Assembly (NCBI GenBank): GCA_937880095.1
Contig: CALFLK010000014.1
Coordinates: 1-6,674 of the forward strand
Reading direction: 5' to 3'
Length of the DNA: 6,674 nucleotides
Origin: an uncultured Faecalibacterium sp.
Lineage (GTDB): Bacteria > Bacillota > Clostridia > Oscillospirales > Ruminococcaceae
Positions 1 to 6,626 of the stretch are shown here, piece by piece. The notes under the pieces are model-generated. The model was not told the origin of the DNA, did no database searches, and saw only the letters and a list, made by a program, of their open reading frames with translations. The position numbers were made by a program, and so were the translations under genes. How positions within the stretch are numbered: the first letter of the stretch is position 1; every line of letters starts with the position of its first letter.

Positions 1-1
1 A

Positions 2-3000
2 CGCTACGATACCGGAAATGAGCATGTGGACAACATGCTGAATACGGCTGCGGATATCTACGCCCGGAGCGAGTTGGCAGCACCCCAGCGGTTTACCGTG
101 ATGGAAACTGACGATGGCTATGCTGTTTGGGATGATATTCAGGACGGCATTCATGTGGAACCGGATGGTGTTAGCGAAGAGTTTACCAGCGAATGGGAGG
201 CAGAGACTTACCGCCAGCAACTGATTGAAAAAGTTCAGGAACGAGAAGCAAAAGACTGGCTCTATGTTGAACAGAGCAAGCAGAATTTGCAACAGGACAT
301 TCCATTTCCGGATGTGGAATCCGAAGAAGCACCGGAATCGGCTCACGCAGAGACAGATCCTCTGGTGCTGGAAATGCGGGAACATGCCAGAGAACTTTCC
401 AGAGAGTCAGGCTATGCACCGGATGAACGATTTGTAGTCACGATGACCGGCGAGAACTTCCCGGATTCTAAGGATGCGTTTGCCATCTGGGATTATGTCA
501 AAGAAGAGTATTACGGATATTCAGACGGAAAAGTGCAGACATTTGCCGATTATGTGAGTGCGTCCGAGGCGTTGCAGGAGATTCGCGGCAGGAACATGGA
601 GGCTGAAAAAGAGCCTGCAACTGTGCAGCCAGAACCCGCAGCTCCGGTGCAGCCGGATTATCGTGTCGGCGATACGCTGTATCTGGACGGAAAGGCATTT
701 ACGATTGAAAAAGTCGGGCTTTTCGATGTGGAGCTTCGGGACCCGGATTCCGTGTATCCGATCTTCCGCTCGGAAAGCAAAGAAAATCTGGCAAGACTTT
801 TGGGGCATGAGGAAAATGTTCACCTGCATAATCAGGTGGTTGATCTGAATCCTGGCAGAGAAAAGCAAAGTGAAGAACAGCATTTGACTATCCCGGAGAC
901 AGAACCGGAGAGTACTCATGCAGAAAACTATCGCATAAACAGCTTTCACCTCGGCGAAAGCAGTCCAAAGCAGAAATTCCGTGCCAACATGGATGCCATC
1001 TATACGCTGAAAACCTTGGAAAATCAGCACAGGAATGCGACACCGGAGGAACAGGAAACACTGGCCAATTATGTCGGCTGGGGCGGGCTGGCAGATGCTT
1101 TTGACGCAGAGAAAACTGCCTGGACAGGCGAATATAAGGAGCTGAAAGCAGCTCTTACGGAAGAAGAATATGCCGCAGCAAGGGCTTCGACTCTGAATGC
1201 GCATTACACCAGCCCTACCGTGATCCGTGCAATCTATGAAGCATTGGACGGTATGGGATTTGAAAAGGGCAACATTTTGGAACCGTCGATGGGTGTCGGC
1301 AACTTCTTCGGTATGCTGCCGGATTCCATGTTGGAAAGCAGACTGTATGGTGTGGAACTGGATTCCATCACCGGGCGCATTGCGCAGAAGCTGTATCCGC
1401 AGGCAGAAATCAAGGTGGCAGGCTTTGAAACCACCGACCGGCGCGACTTCTATGATCTGGCCGTCGGCAATGTGCCCTTTGGCAACTACCGTGTCAGCGA
1501 TAAGCCCTATGATAAACTCGGCTTTTCTATCCACAACTATTTCTTTGCCAAGGCATTGGATCAGGTTCGTCCCGGTGGTATCGTGGCCTTTGTTACCAGC
1601 CGCTATACGATGGATTCCAAGAATCCGGACGCACGAAAGTATCTGGCACAGCGGGCAGAACTGCTGGGAGCCATCCGACTTCCAAACAACGCATTCCGTG
1701 CCAATGCCGGTACAGATGTAGTGTCGGATATCATTTTTCTGCAAAAGAGAGACCATCCCATTGATATCGAGCCGGATTGGGTGCATCTGGGGCTGACTTC
1801 GGAGGGCATAACCCTCAACAGCTACTTTGTTGACCACCCAGAAATGGTGCTGGGTGAGATTACAACGGAAAGTACCCAGTACGGCAAGGAAGAATGTACG
1901 GTCATTCCGATTCCAGAAGCAGATCTGGGAGACCAGCTGCATGAGGCTGTGCAGCACATCGGCGGTCACTATGAAGCGCAGGAGCTGGCACCGGAGGAAG
2001 AACTGTCCTTGCAGGGCGAAACCATTCCGGCAGACCCCAATGTAAAGAACTTCTCCTATGCAGTAGTGGATGGAGATGTCTACTTCCGTGAGAACAGCAT
2101 CATGCGGAAGGCTGACCTTTCTGCGACAGCCACCGGCAGGATCAAGGGTATGGTGGAGCTTCGTACCATTGTGCAGGAACTGATTGACTACCAGCTGAAC
2201 GACTATCCGGAGGATGCGATTGCCCAGAAACAGCGGGAACTGAATGTAGCTTATGACCGATTCGCCGGTCAGTATGGACTTATCAATTCCCGTGCAAATG
2301 CGCAGGCTTTTTCGGAAGATTCATCGTATTATCTGCTCTGCTCTCTGGAAAACGTAGATGAAAACGGCAGGCTGGAATCCAAGGCAGATATGTTCACCAA
2401 ACGGACGATTCGACCGGAACGGGCTGTTACCAGCGTAGATACTCCGGCTGAAGCTCTGGCAATCTCCATCGGAGAGCGCGGCAGAGTGGATTTGCCCTAT
2501 ATGTCGGAGCTTTTAGGTACACCGGGGGAATATGAAAAAATCCAGCAGGAACTGCAGGGTGTCATTTTCAAAGACCCGATGGCGCAGGGTAGCGAGGAAA
2601 CCGGCTGGGTAACAGCTGATGAATATCTGTCCGGCAATGTCCGGGAAAAGCTCCGGGTGGCAGAACTGGCTGTAGCCTCTGACCCTGCCTTTGCGGTGAA
2701 CACAGAGTATTTGAGAAAGGCGCAGCCGAAAGACCTGGATGCATCGGAGATTGATGTGCGCCTTGGTGCCACATGGGTCAATCGGGATTATATCCAGCAG
2801 TTCATGGAAGAAACCTTTGAACCGCCGTTTTACCTGCGCCGGAACATTGAAGTGAAATTCTCTCCCATGACGGCAGAGTGGCAGATCACAGGTAAGAGTA
2901 CACCGAGCCGGAATGATGTCCATGCCTATATGACCTACGGAACCAGCCGTGCCAATGCCTATCGGATTCTGGAGGATACGCTGAATCTGCGGGATATCCG

Positions 3001-5755
3001 TATCTACGATACGGTGGAGGATGCAGACGGTAAGCAGAAGCGGGTTCTGAATAAAAAGGAAACCACTCTCGCCCAGCAGAAACAGCAGGCCATTAAGGAT
3101 GCGTTCCAGAACTGGGTGTGGAAAGACCCTTATCGCCGTGCGGAACTTGTGGAAAAGTATAACGAACTGTTCAACAGTACCCGTCCTCGTGAGTATGATG
3201 GTTCTCATATCCGCTTTGGCGGCATGAATCCGGAAATCCGGCTGCGGGAACACCAGCAGAATGCCATTGCTCATGTGCTGTACGGCGGCAATACGCTGCT
3301 GGCCCACGAAGTGGGTGCCGGTAAGACTTTCGAGATGGCCGCTTCTGCTATGGAGGCAAAACGGCTGGGACTGTGCCAGAAATCCATGTTTGTCGTTCCG
3401 AATCATTTGACCCTTCAGTGGGCAAACGAGTTTCTGCGTCTGTATCCGAGTGCAAAATTGCTGGTGGCAAGCAAAAAGGACTTTGAAACTGCCCGCAGAA
3501 AGAAGTTCTGCGCACGAATTGCCACTGGCGATTACGATGCGGTTATCATCGGGCATTCCCAGTTTGAGAAAATCCCGGTGTCCGCAGAACGGCAGGAGCG
3601 GATTTTGACTGCTCAGATTGATGAAATCGAAAATGCCATTGCTGAGATGAAATCCCAGAATGGCGAACGTTTCTCTATCAAACAGATGGAAAAGACCCGG
3701 AAAGGATTGGAGGCGAGATTGGAGAAACTCCGGGCAACCGACCGAAAAGACGATGTGATTACCTTTGAGCAGCTGGGCGTAGACCGACTGTTTGTAGACG
3801 AAGCACACGCGTTCAAGAACCTGTTTCTCTACACAAAAATGCGCAATGTCGCAGGCTTGTCCACATCGGAAGCGCAGAAATCTTCGGATATGTTTATGAA
3901 GTGCCAATATATGGACGAGTTGACAGGCGGGCGCGGCATCATTTTTGCGACCGGCACCCCGGTCAGTAACAGCATGACGGAGCTTTACACCATGATGCGG
4001 TATCTCCAGTACGGCACATTGCAGCAGAAAGGGCTGACCCATTTCGACAGCTGGGCTTCTACCTTTGGCGAGACCACCACGGCCATTGAGCTGGCACCGG
4101 AAGGAACCGGATACCGGGCAAGAACGAGATTTGCAAAATTCTTCAACCTGCCGGAGCTGATGAACATGTTCAAGGAAGTGGCGGATATCAAGACTTCCGA
4201 TCAGCTGCATCTGCCGGTGCCGGAGGCAAAGTTTGAAACTGTGGTAGTGCAGCCCTCGGAGCATCAGCAGGCGATGGTAGCAGAGCTCTCGGAACGGGCG
4301 GCGGCTGTGCATTCCGGTGTGGTAGACCCATCGGTCGATAACATGCTGAAAATCACATCGGACGGCAGAAAGCTGGGACTGGATCAGCGGCTGATGAATC
4401 CGCTCTTGCCGGATGACCCCAACAGCAAGCTCAACGCCTGTGTGCGGAATGTGCTTCGGATTTATGAGGAAGGACAGTCGGATAAGCTGACCCAGCTGCT
4501 GTTCTGCGACCTCAGCACGCCGAAGAACGATGGAACCTTCAATGTCTATGAGGATATCCGCGCCAAACTCATCCAGTCCGGTGTACCGGAGGAAGAAATC
4601 GCATTTATCCATGATGCGGATACCGAGGCAAAAAAGAAAGATTTGTTTGCCAAAGTCCGTACCGGGCAGGTGCGGCTGTTGTTAGGCTCAACACAGAAAA
4701 TGGGAGCAGGCACGAACGTGCAGGATAGGCTGGTGGCCGTGCATCATCTGGATGTGGGCTGGCGGCCTGCGGACATGACCCAGCGAAATGGTCGTATTAT
4801 CCGTCAGGGCAACAGAAACAAAGAAGTGCAGGTTTATCAGTATGTGACGGAAGGAACCTTTGATGCCTACCTCTATCAGACACTGGAGAATAAGCAGAAG
4901 TTTATCAGTCAGATCATGACCAGCAAATCTCCGGTTCGTTCCTGTGATGATGTGGATGAGCAGGCACTTTCCTATGCGGAGATCAAGGCACTTTGTGCAG
5001 GAGACCCGCAGATCAAGGAAAAAATGGACTTGGATGTAGATGTTGCAAGGCTGAAAGTATTGAAGGCAGACCATCAGAGCCAGCAGTACCGATTGGAAGA
5101 TAAGCTGATGAAATATTTCCCTGCGGAGATTGAGAAAACGCAAGGGTTCATCAAGGGCTTTCAGTCGGATATTCGGACGGTGGCGGCACATCCGCTGCCG
5201 GAAGAAGGTTTCTGCGGCATGGAGGTGAAGAGCACACGCTTTATTGAAAAAGCCGAGGCCGGTGAAGCAATCCTTGCGGTCTGTAAAGCCAATCAGAGTC
5301 TGGAGCCGGTGCCGCTTGGCAGCTATCGAGGTTTCAAGATGGAGCTGGCATTTGACAGCTTCCAGAAAGAGTATCAGGTGCTGCTGAAAGGCGAGATGAC
5401 CCACCGGGTACCCATCGGAACCAGTGCTGCGGGCAATATCCAGCGTCTGGACAATGCTCTTGCCGGGATTCCAGCAAGGCTGGAAAAGGCAGAACAGCAG
5501 TTGGACAGTCTTAGGAGCCAGCAGGAAGCTGCGCAGGCCGAGCTTGGAAAACCGTTTCCCCAGGAGGCAGAACTGGCAGAGAAGAGTGCAAGACTGGCAG
5601 AACTGGACGCACTGCTGAATATGGATGACCGTGGAAGTGATGATCCTGACCGTGAGAAAACAACGGAAAAGCCGTCTGTCCTGGCAGAGTTGCGTGACCG
5701 TGCCGGTCGCATTCCGCCGATGACACACCGAGATGATGAGGAGGTGGCACTGTGA
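2..5755 (+). CDS. Polyvalent N6-adenine methyltransferase / SNF2-like helicase protein of Tn1549-type ICE (5' partial)
   Basis: Residues are numbered from the GTG at 26. That GTG lacks a good ribosome binding site and the frame stays open to base 2 (reading RYDTGNEH before it), so the true start probably lies upstream. Domains in order: two similar small domains (about 21-70 and 134-186, both with a YAVWD/FAIWD core); a small beta-rich domain (about 211-262, beginning YRVGDTLYLDG); a methyltransferase domain (about 345-575) with NAHYTSP at 391, the AdoMet-binding motif LEPSMGVGNFFG at 418-429 and the catalytic-type motif NVPFG at 482-486; a connecting region; then an SF2/SNF2-like helicase with LREHQ at 1073, Walker A HEVGAGKT at 1094-1101, DEAH at 1258-1261, ATGTPVSNS at 1308-1316, GAGTNVQDR at 1560-1568 and QRNGRIIRQG at 1586-1595. 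The charged C-terminus (about 1810-1865) looks coiled coil. No frameshift or stop interrupts it. Family knowledge: such giant proteins are typical cargo of Tn1549-like elements and belong to the 'polyvalent protein' class. Inferred role: modifying or remodelling element DNA around transfer. The substrate is unknown. Confidence 0.93.
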   Translation, partial: RYDTGNEHVDNMLNTAADIYARSELAAPQRFTVMETDDGYAVWDDIQDGIHVEPDGVSEEFTSEWEAETYRQQLIEKVQEREAKDWLYVEQSKQNLQQDIPFPDVESEEAPESAHAETDPLVLEMREHARELSRESGYAPDERFVVTMTGENFPDSKDAFAIWDYVKEEYYGYSDGKVQTFADYVSASEALQEIRGRNMEAEKEPATVQPEPAAPVQPDYRVGDTLYLDGKAFTIEKVGLFDVELRDPDSVYPIFRSESKENLARLLGHEENVHLHNQVVDLNPGREKQSEEQHLTIPETEPESTHAENYRINSFHLGESSPKQKFRANMDAIYTLKTLENQHRNATPEEQETLANYVGWGGLADAFDAEKTAWTGEYKELKAALTEEEYAAARASTLNAHYTSPTVIRAIYEALDGMGFEKGNILEPSMGVGNFFGMLPDSMLESRLYGVELDSITGRIAQKLYPQAEIKVAGFETTDRRDFYDLAVGNVPFGNYRVSDKPYDKLGFSIHNYFFAKALDQVRPGGIVAFVTSRYTMDSKNPDARKYLAQRAELLGAIRLPNNAFRANAGTDVVSDIIFLQKRDHPIDIEPDWVHLGLTSEGITLNSYFVDHPEMVLGEITTESTQYGKEECTVIPIPEADLGDQLHEAVQHIGGHYEAQELAPEEELSLQGETIPADPNVKNFSYAVVDGDVYFRENSIMRKADLSATATGRIKGMVELRTIVQELIDYQLNDYPEDAIAQKQRELNVAYDRFAGQYGLINSRANAQAFSEDSSYYLLCSLENVDENGRLESKADMFTKRTIRPERAVTSVDTPAEALAISIGERGRVDLPYMSELLGTPGEYEKIQQELQGVIFKDPMAQGSEETGWVTADEYLSGNVREKLRVAELAVASDPAFAVNTEYLRKAQPKDLDASEIDVRLGATWVNRDYIQQFMEETFEPPFYLRRNIEVKFSPMTAEWQITGKSTPSRNDVHAYMTYGTSRANAYRILEDTLNLRDIRIYDTVEDADGKQKRVLNKKETTLAQQKQQAIKDAFQNWVWKDPYRRAELVEKYNELFNSTRPREYDGSHIRFGGMNPEIRLREHQQNAIAHVLYGGNTLLAHEVGAGKTFEMAASAMEAKRLGLCQKSMFVVPNHLTLQWANEFLRLYPSAKLLVASKKDFETARRKKFCARIATGDYDAVIIGHSQFEKIPVSAERQERILTAQIDEIENAIAEMKSQNGERFSIKQMEKTRKGLEARLEKLRATDRKDDVITFEQLGVDRLFVDEAHAFKNLFLYTKMRNVAGLSTSEAQKSSDMFMKCQYMDELTGGRGIIFATGTPVSNSMTELYTMMRYLQYGTLQQKGLTHFDSWASTFGETTTAIELAPEGTGYRARTRFAKFFNLPELMNMFKEVADIKTSDQLHLPVPEAKFETVVVQPSEHQQAMVAELSERAAAVHSGVVDPSVDNMLKITSDGRKLGLDQRLMNPLLPDDPNSKLNACVRNVLRIYEEGQSDKLTQLLFCDLSTPKNDGTFNVYEDIRAKLIQSGVPEEEIAFIHDADTEAKKKDLFAKVRTGQVRLLLGSTQKMGAGTNVQDRLVAVHHLDVGWRPADMTQRNGRIIRQGNRNKEVQVYQYVTEGTFDAYLYQTLENKQKFISQIMTSKSPVRSCDDVDEQALSYAEIKALCAGDPQIKEKMDLDVDVARLKVLKADHQSQQYRLEDKLMKYFPAEIEKTQGFIKGFQSDIRTVAAHPLPEEGFCGMEVKSTRFIEKAEAGEAILAVCKANQSLEPVPLGSYRGFKMELAFDSFQKEYQVLLKGEMTHRVPIGTSAAGNIQRLDNALAGIPARLEKAEQQLDSLRSQQEAAQAELGKPFPQEAELAEKSARLAELDALLNMDDRGSDDPDREKTTEKPSVLAELRDRAGRIPPMTHRDDEEVAL
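5739..5744 (+). promoter_or_regulatory. Ribosome binding site of mobC
   Basis: A perfect AGGAGG lies inside the last codons of the preceding gene, 7 nt before the GTG at 5752. Together with the GTGA stop/start overlap it fixes the mobC start at 5752 despite the GTG codon and suggests translational coupling to the helicase gene. Confidence 0.8.
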
Positions 5756-6084
5756 GTGTTCGGGAACACTGGATCAATGTCCGGGTAAACCCGGAAGAGC
5801 TGGCGAGGATTCGTGAAAAGCAGAAAGAATTGGGTATTCGGAATACCGGTGCCTATATGAGAAAAATGGCGATGGACGGATACTGCGTAAATCTTGATTT
5901 GTCGGATGTGGTGCAGGTATCCACCCTTCTTCGGCGATGCAGCAACAACCTGAACCAGTACGCAAAACGCGCCAATGAATCCGGAAGCATCTATGCGGAG
6001 GATATCCGGGATTTGCAGAAGCGGCTGGATGAACTCTGGGAGATGCAAAAGCTGATCTTAAAGAGGCTTTCTGGTATTCGATGA
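5752..6084 (+). CDS. mobC: MobC-family relaxosome accessory protein
   Basis: This 110-residue protein resembles the bacterial mobilisation protein MobC family, which binds oriT DNA and helps the relaxase open or nick it. The N-terminal part (about 6-44, HWINVRVNPEEL onward) fits a ribbon-helix-helix DNA-binding fold: one strand, then two helices. The middle holds the family's characteristic SNNLNQYAKRANE stretch (64-76). The C-terminal part (about 82-106) is a long charged helix with leucines suited to pairing with itself or the relaxase. The GTG start overlaps the stop of the methyltransferase/helicase gene by four bases and has AGGAGG 7 nt upstream. The relaxase begins about 540 bp downstream, the usual partnership for MOBP-type mobilisation modules; Tn1549 has the same mobC plus relaxase pairing. 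Length is ordinary for the family. Function is assigned by family resemblance only; its DNA site is inferred to lie in the following gap. Confidence 0.9.
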   Translation: MSVREHWINVRVNPEELARIREKQKELGIRNTGAYMRKMAMDGYCVNLDLSDVVQVSTLLRRCSNNLNQYAKRANESGSIYAEDIRDLQKRLDELWEMQKLILKRLSGIR

Positions 6085-6114
6085 CGGCGCAAACGTGCGG
6101 AATTTCTATTGCAC

Positions 6115-6142
6115 ATGGCACAGATGAAACAGTCTGTGTCAT
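6115..6142 (+). repeat. 11-bp inverted repeat / hairpin after mobC
   Basis: The arms ATGGCACAGAT (6115-6125) and GTCTGTGTCAT (6132-6142) pair with 9 Watson-Crick pairs and 2 G-T pairs around the six-base loop GAAACA. Both non-perfect pairs are G-T on the + strand (they would be A-C on the other), so the fold is more stable as + strand RNA or single-stranded + DNA. It lies 30 bp after the mobC stop. Two readings fit: the relaxase or MobC recognition repeat of an oriT, or a weak transcription terminator. The run of six T (6149-6154) starts only after six intervening bases, which is poor for an intrinsic terminator. Confidence 0.65.
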
Positions 6143-6165
6143 TACATATTTTTTGCAGGTCTTCC

Positions 6166-6195
6166 TGTTGACATCGTGGTGTTTGACAAGCGGGT
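6166..6195 (+). repeat. Imperfect direct repeat carrying two TTGACA hexamers
   Basis: TTGACA occurs at 6168-6173 and again at 6183-6188, 15 bp apart start to start, within a loosely repeated unit (TGTTGACA at 6166 and TGTTTGACA at 6180, each ending in GGT at 6178-6180 and 6193-6195). Each hexamer is a perfect sigma-70-type -35 box, but no good -10 lies at normal spacing. The first has CGGGTA 17 bp away. The second has GAAGAT (6206-6211) at 17 bp, a 3-of-6 match. TACGAT (6195-6200) and TAAAAT (6200-6205) are better -10 sequences at the wrong distance. This may be a weak or activated promoter for the membrane protein and relaxase genes, or repeated binding sites for MobC or the relaxase just after the putative nick. 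Confidence 0.35.
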
Positions 6196-6224
6196 ACGAT
6201 AAAATGAAGATGAAAAGAAAAGCG

Positions 6225-6233
6225 AAGGGGTGA
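6225..6233 (+). promoter_or_regulatory. Ribosome binding site deciding the start of the small membrane protein
   Basis: AAGGGGTGA is one base short of the full anti-16S consensus AAGGAGGTGA and lies 5 nt before the ATG at 6239. A possible GTG start at 6230 falls inside this site and cannot use it, so the ATG is preferred. Confidence 0.75.
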
Positions 6234-6238
6234 AATCC

Positions 6239-6544
6239 ATGAAGATCGTATGTTTTTTGTTGAAGCTGGTGCTGAAAATCCTGTTGCTGCCGGTTGCGTT
6301 TCTGCTGCGATTTCTGTGCTTTATCTGGAATCTGCTGATGCAGCTATCCCTGTGGGTACTTTCGCCGGTTATGCTTTTCGTTCTTGGCTGCGGCATTTAT
6401 TCTGTGGTTCGGGCGAGCTGGACGGATGTGTTCCTGCTGACCCTGATTGAGATGGGACTGTTCGCAGCTGCGGTTGGAGCGGGCGGCATCATGGAACTGA
6501 TGGAACGGCTGTGCGAGTGTGTAGAGGATGTTTTGACAATTTGA
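6239..6544 (+). CDS. Small hydrophobic membrane protein of the ICE mobilisation region (CD1845-like)
   Basis: This is a 101-residue, strongly hydrophobic protein. The N-terminal half (about 2-56) is nearly continuous hydrophobic sequence broken by a few basic residues (K9, K13, R24), enough for two membrane segments. A further apolar stretch (about 63-85, including FAAAVGAGG) could be a third, followed by a short acidic tail with two cysteines (ELMERLCECVEDVL). There is no catalytic motif. Small membrane proteins of this kind, annotated as CD1845 family, occur in Tn1549-like elements; I make this match from general resemblance, not an alignment. It lies between mobC and the relaxase gene, 16 bp before the next small reading frame, so it is probably co-transcribed with the relaxase. 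Its function is unknown; a role at the conjugation membrane interface is only a guess. An in-frame GTG at 6230 would add three residues but overlaps the ribosome binding site. Confidence 0.8.
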   Translation: MKIVCFLLKLVLKILLLPVAFLLRFLCFIWNLLMQLSLWVLSPVMLFVLGCGIYSVVRASWTDVFLLTLIEMGLFAAAVGAGGIMELMERLCECVEDVLTI

Positions 6545-6548
6545 GTTC

Positions 6549-6555
6549 AGGAGGG
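6549..6555 (+). promoter_or_regulatory. Strong ribosome binding site before the 21-codon reading frame
   Basis: AGGAGGG begins 5 nt after the stop of the membrane protein and ends 5 nt before the ATG at 6561. It is far stronger than the site directly before the relaxase (GGAG at 6615-6618) and its spacing fits only the 21-codon frame, which is the main argument that this frame is translated. Confidence 0.7.
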
Positions 6556-6560
6556 ATTAG

Positions 6561-6626
6561 ATGGATATTCAGTTTATGAAAGATTATTATGATTTACGGT
6601 ACGAGGAAACAGATGGAGAAATATGA
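6561..6626 (+). CDS. 21-residue small ORF translationally coupled to the relaxase gene
   Basis: The frame starts ATG GAT ATT CAG and ends GGA GAA ATA TGA. The peptide begins MDIQFMKDYYDLRYEE and is polar, acidic and tyrosine-rich, with no membrane segment or recognised domain. Two things support translation. A near-perfect AGGAGGG sits 5 nt upstream, and its TGA overlaps the next ATG as ATGA (6623-6626), exactly where the relaxase reading frame starts. The likely role is a leader peptide that loads ribosomes and couples relaxase synthesis to its own translation, which would compensate for the weaker relaxase site. It could also be a functional small protein, or the remnant of a longer gene. 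I do not recognise a family for it. Confidence 0.55.
   Translation: MDIQFMKDYYDLRYEETDGEI

Larger units (their letters stand above)
6111..6196 (+). other. oriT: Candidate origin of transfer (oriT) between mobC and relaxase
   Basis: The 154-bp non-coding gap after mobC holds several features expected of a MOBP-type origin of transfer. There is an imperfect 11-bp inverted repeat (6115-6125 and 6132-6142), an AT-rich stretch with six T (6143-6154), and CTTCCTGT at 6161-6168. The last matches the RP4/R64-type nic consensus YATCCTG|Y at 7 of 8 positions, which would put the nick between 6167 and 6168 on the + strand. A short CAGG/CCTG repeat (6156-6159, 6164-6167) spans the same place. It sits beside the genes for MobC and a MOBP relaxase, where such sites usually lie. 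If correct, the membrane protein and relaxase genes would enter the recipient first. An 8-base match alone is weak; the call rests on the combination. The region could instead be mainly a terminator plus promoter. Confidence 0.5.

Noticed and set aside
26..28. GTG as the true start of the giant protein
   Set aside because: No convincing ribosome binding site precedes it and the frame is open to the window edge, so a start further upstream is more likely. It cannot be fully excluded.
521..1969. 482-codon reading frame on the - strand opposite the methyltransferase domain
   Set aside because: Same situation: shadow of the highly biased coding strand, with no recognisable motif.
2513..4612. 699-codon reading frame on the - strand opposite the helicase domain
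   Set aside because: It lies wholly antisense to a frame with intact helicase motifs, shows no recognisable domain, is rich in Cys, His, Arg and Leu as expected of a codon-bias shadow, and has no gene-like context.
4688..5728. 346-codon reading frame on the - strand opposite the C-terminal part of the giant protein
   Set aside because: Antisense shadow with Cys/His/Leu-rich composition and no domain.
5374..6048. 224-codon reading frame on the - strand spanning the helicase/mobC junction
   Set aside because: It includes a serine/alanine-rich stretch typical of a shadow, and both + strand genes beneath it are recognised.
6115..6154. Rho-independent terminator after mobC
   Set aside because: The hairpin is real, but the T-run begins six bases after its base and the stem contains two G-T pairs. 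An oriT repeat explains it at least as well, so I list it as a repeat and not as a terminator.
6142..6396. 84-codon reading frame on the - strand over the gap and membrane protein gene
   Set aside because: It overlaps the well-supported + strand membrane protein and the candidate oriT, with no recognisable protein features.
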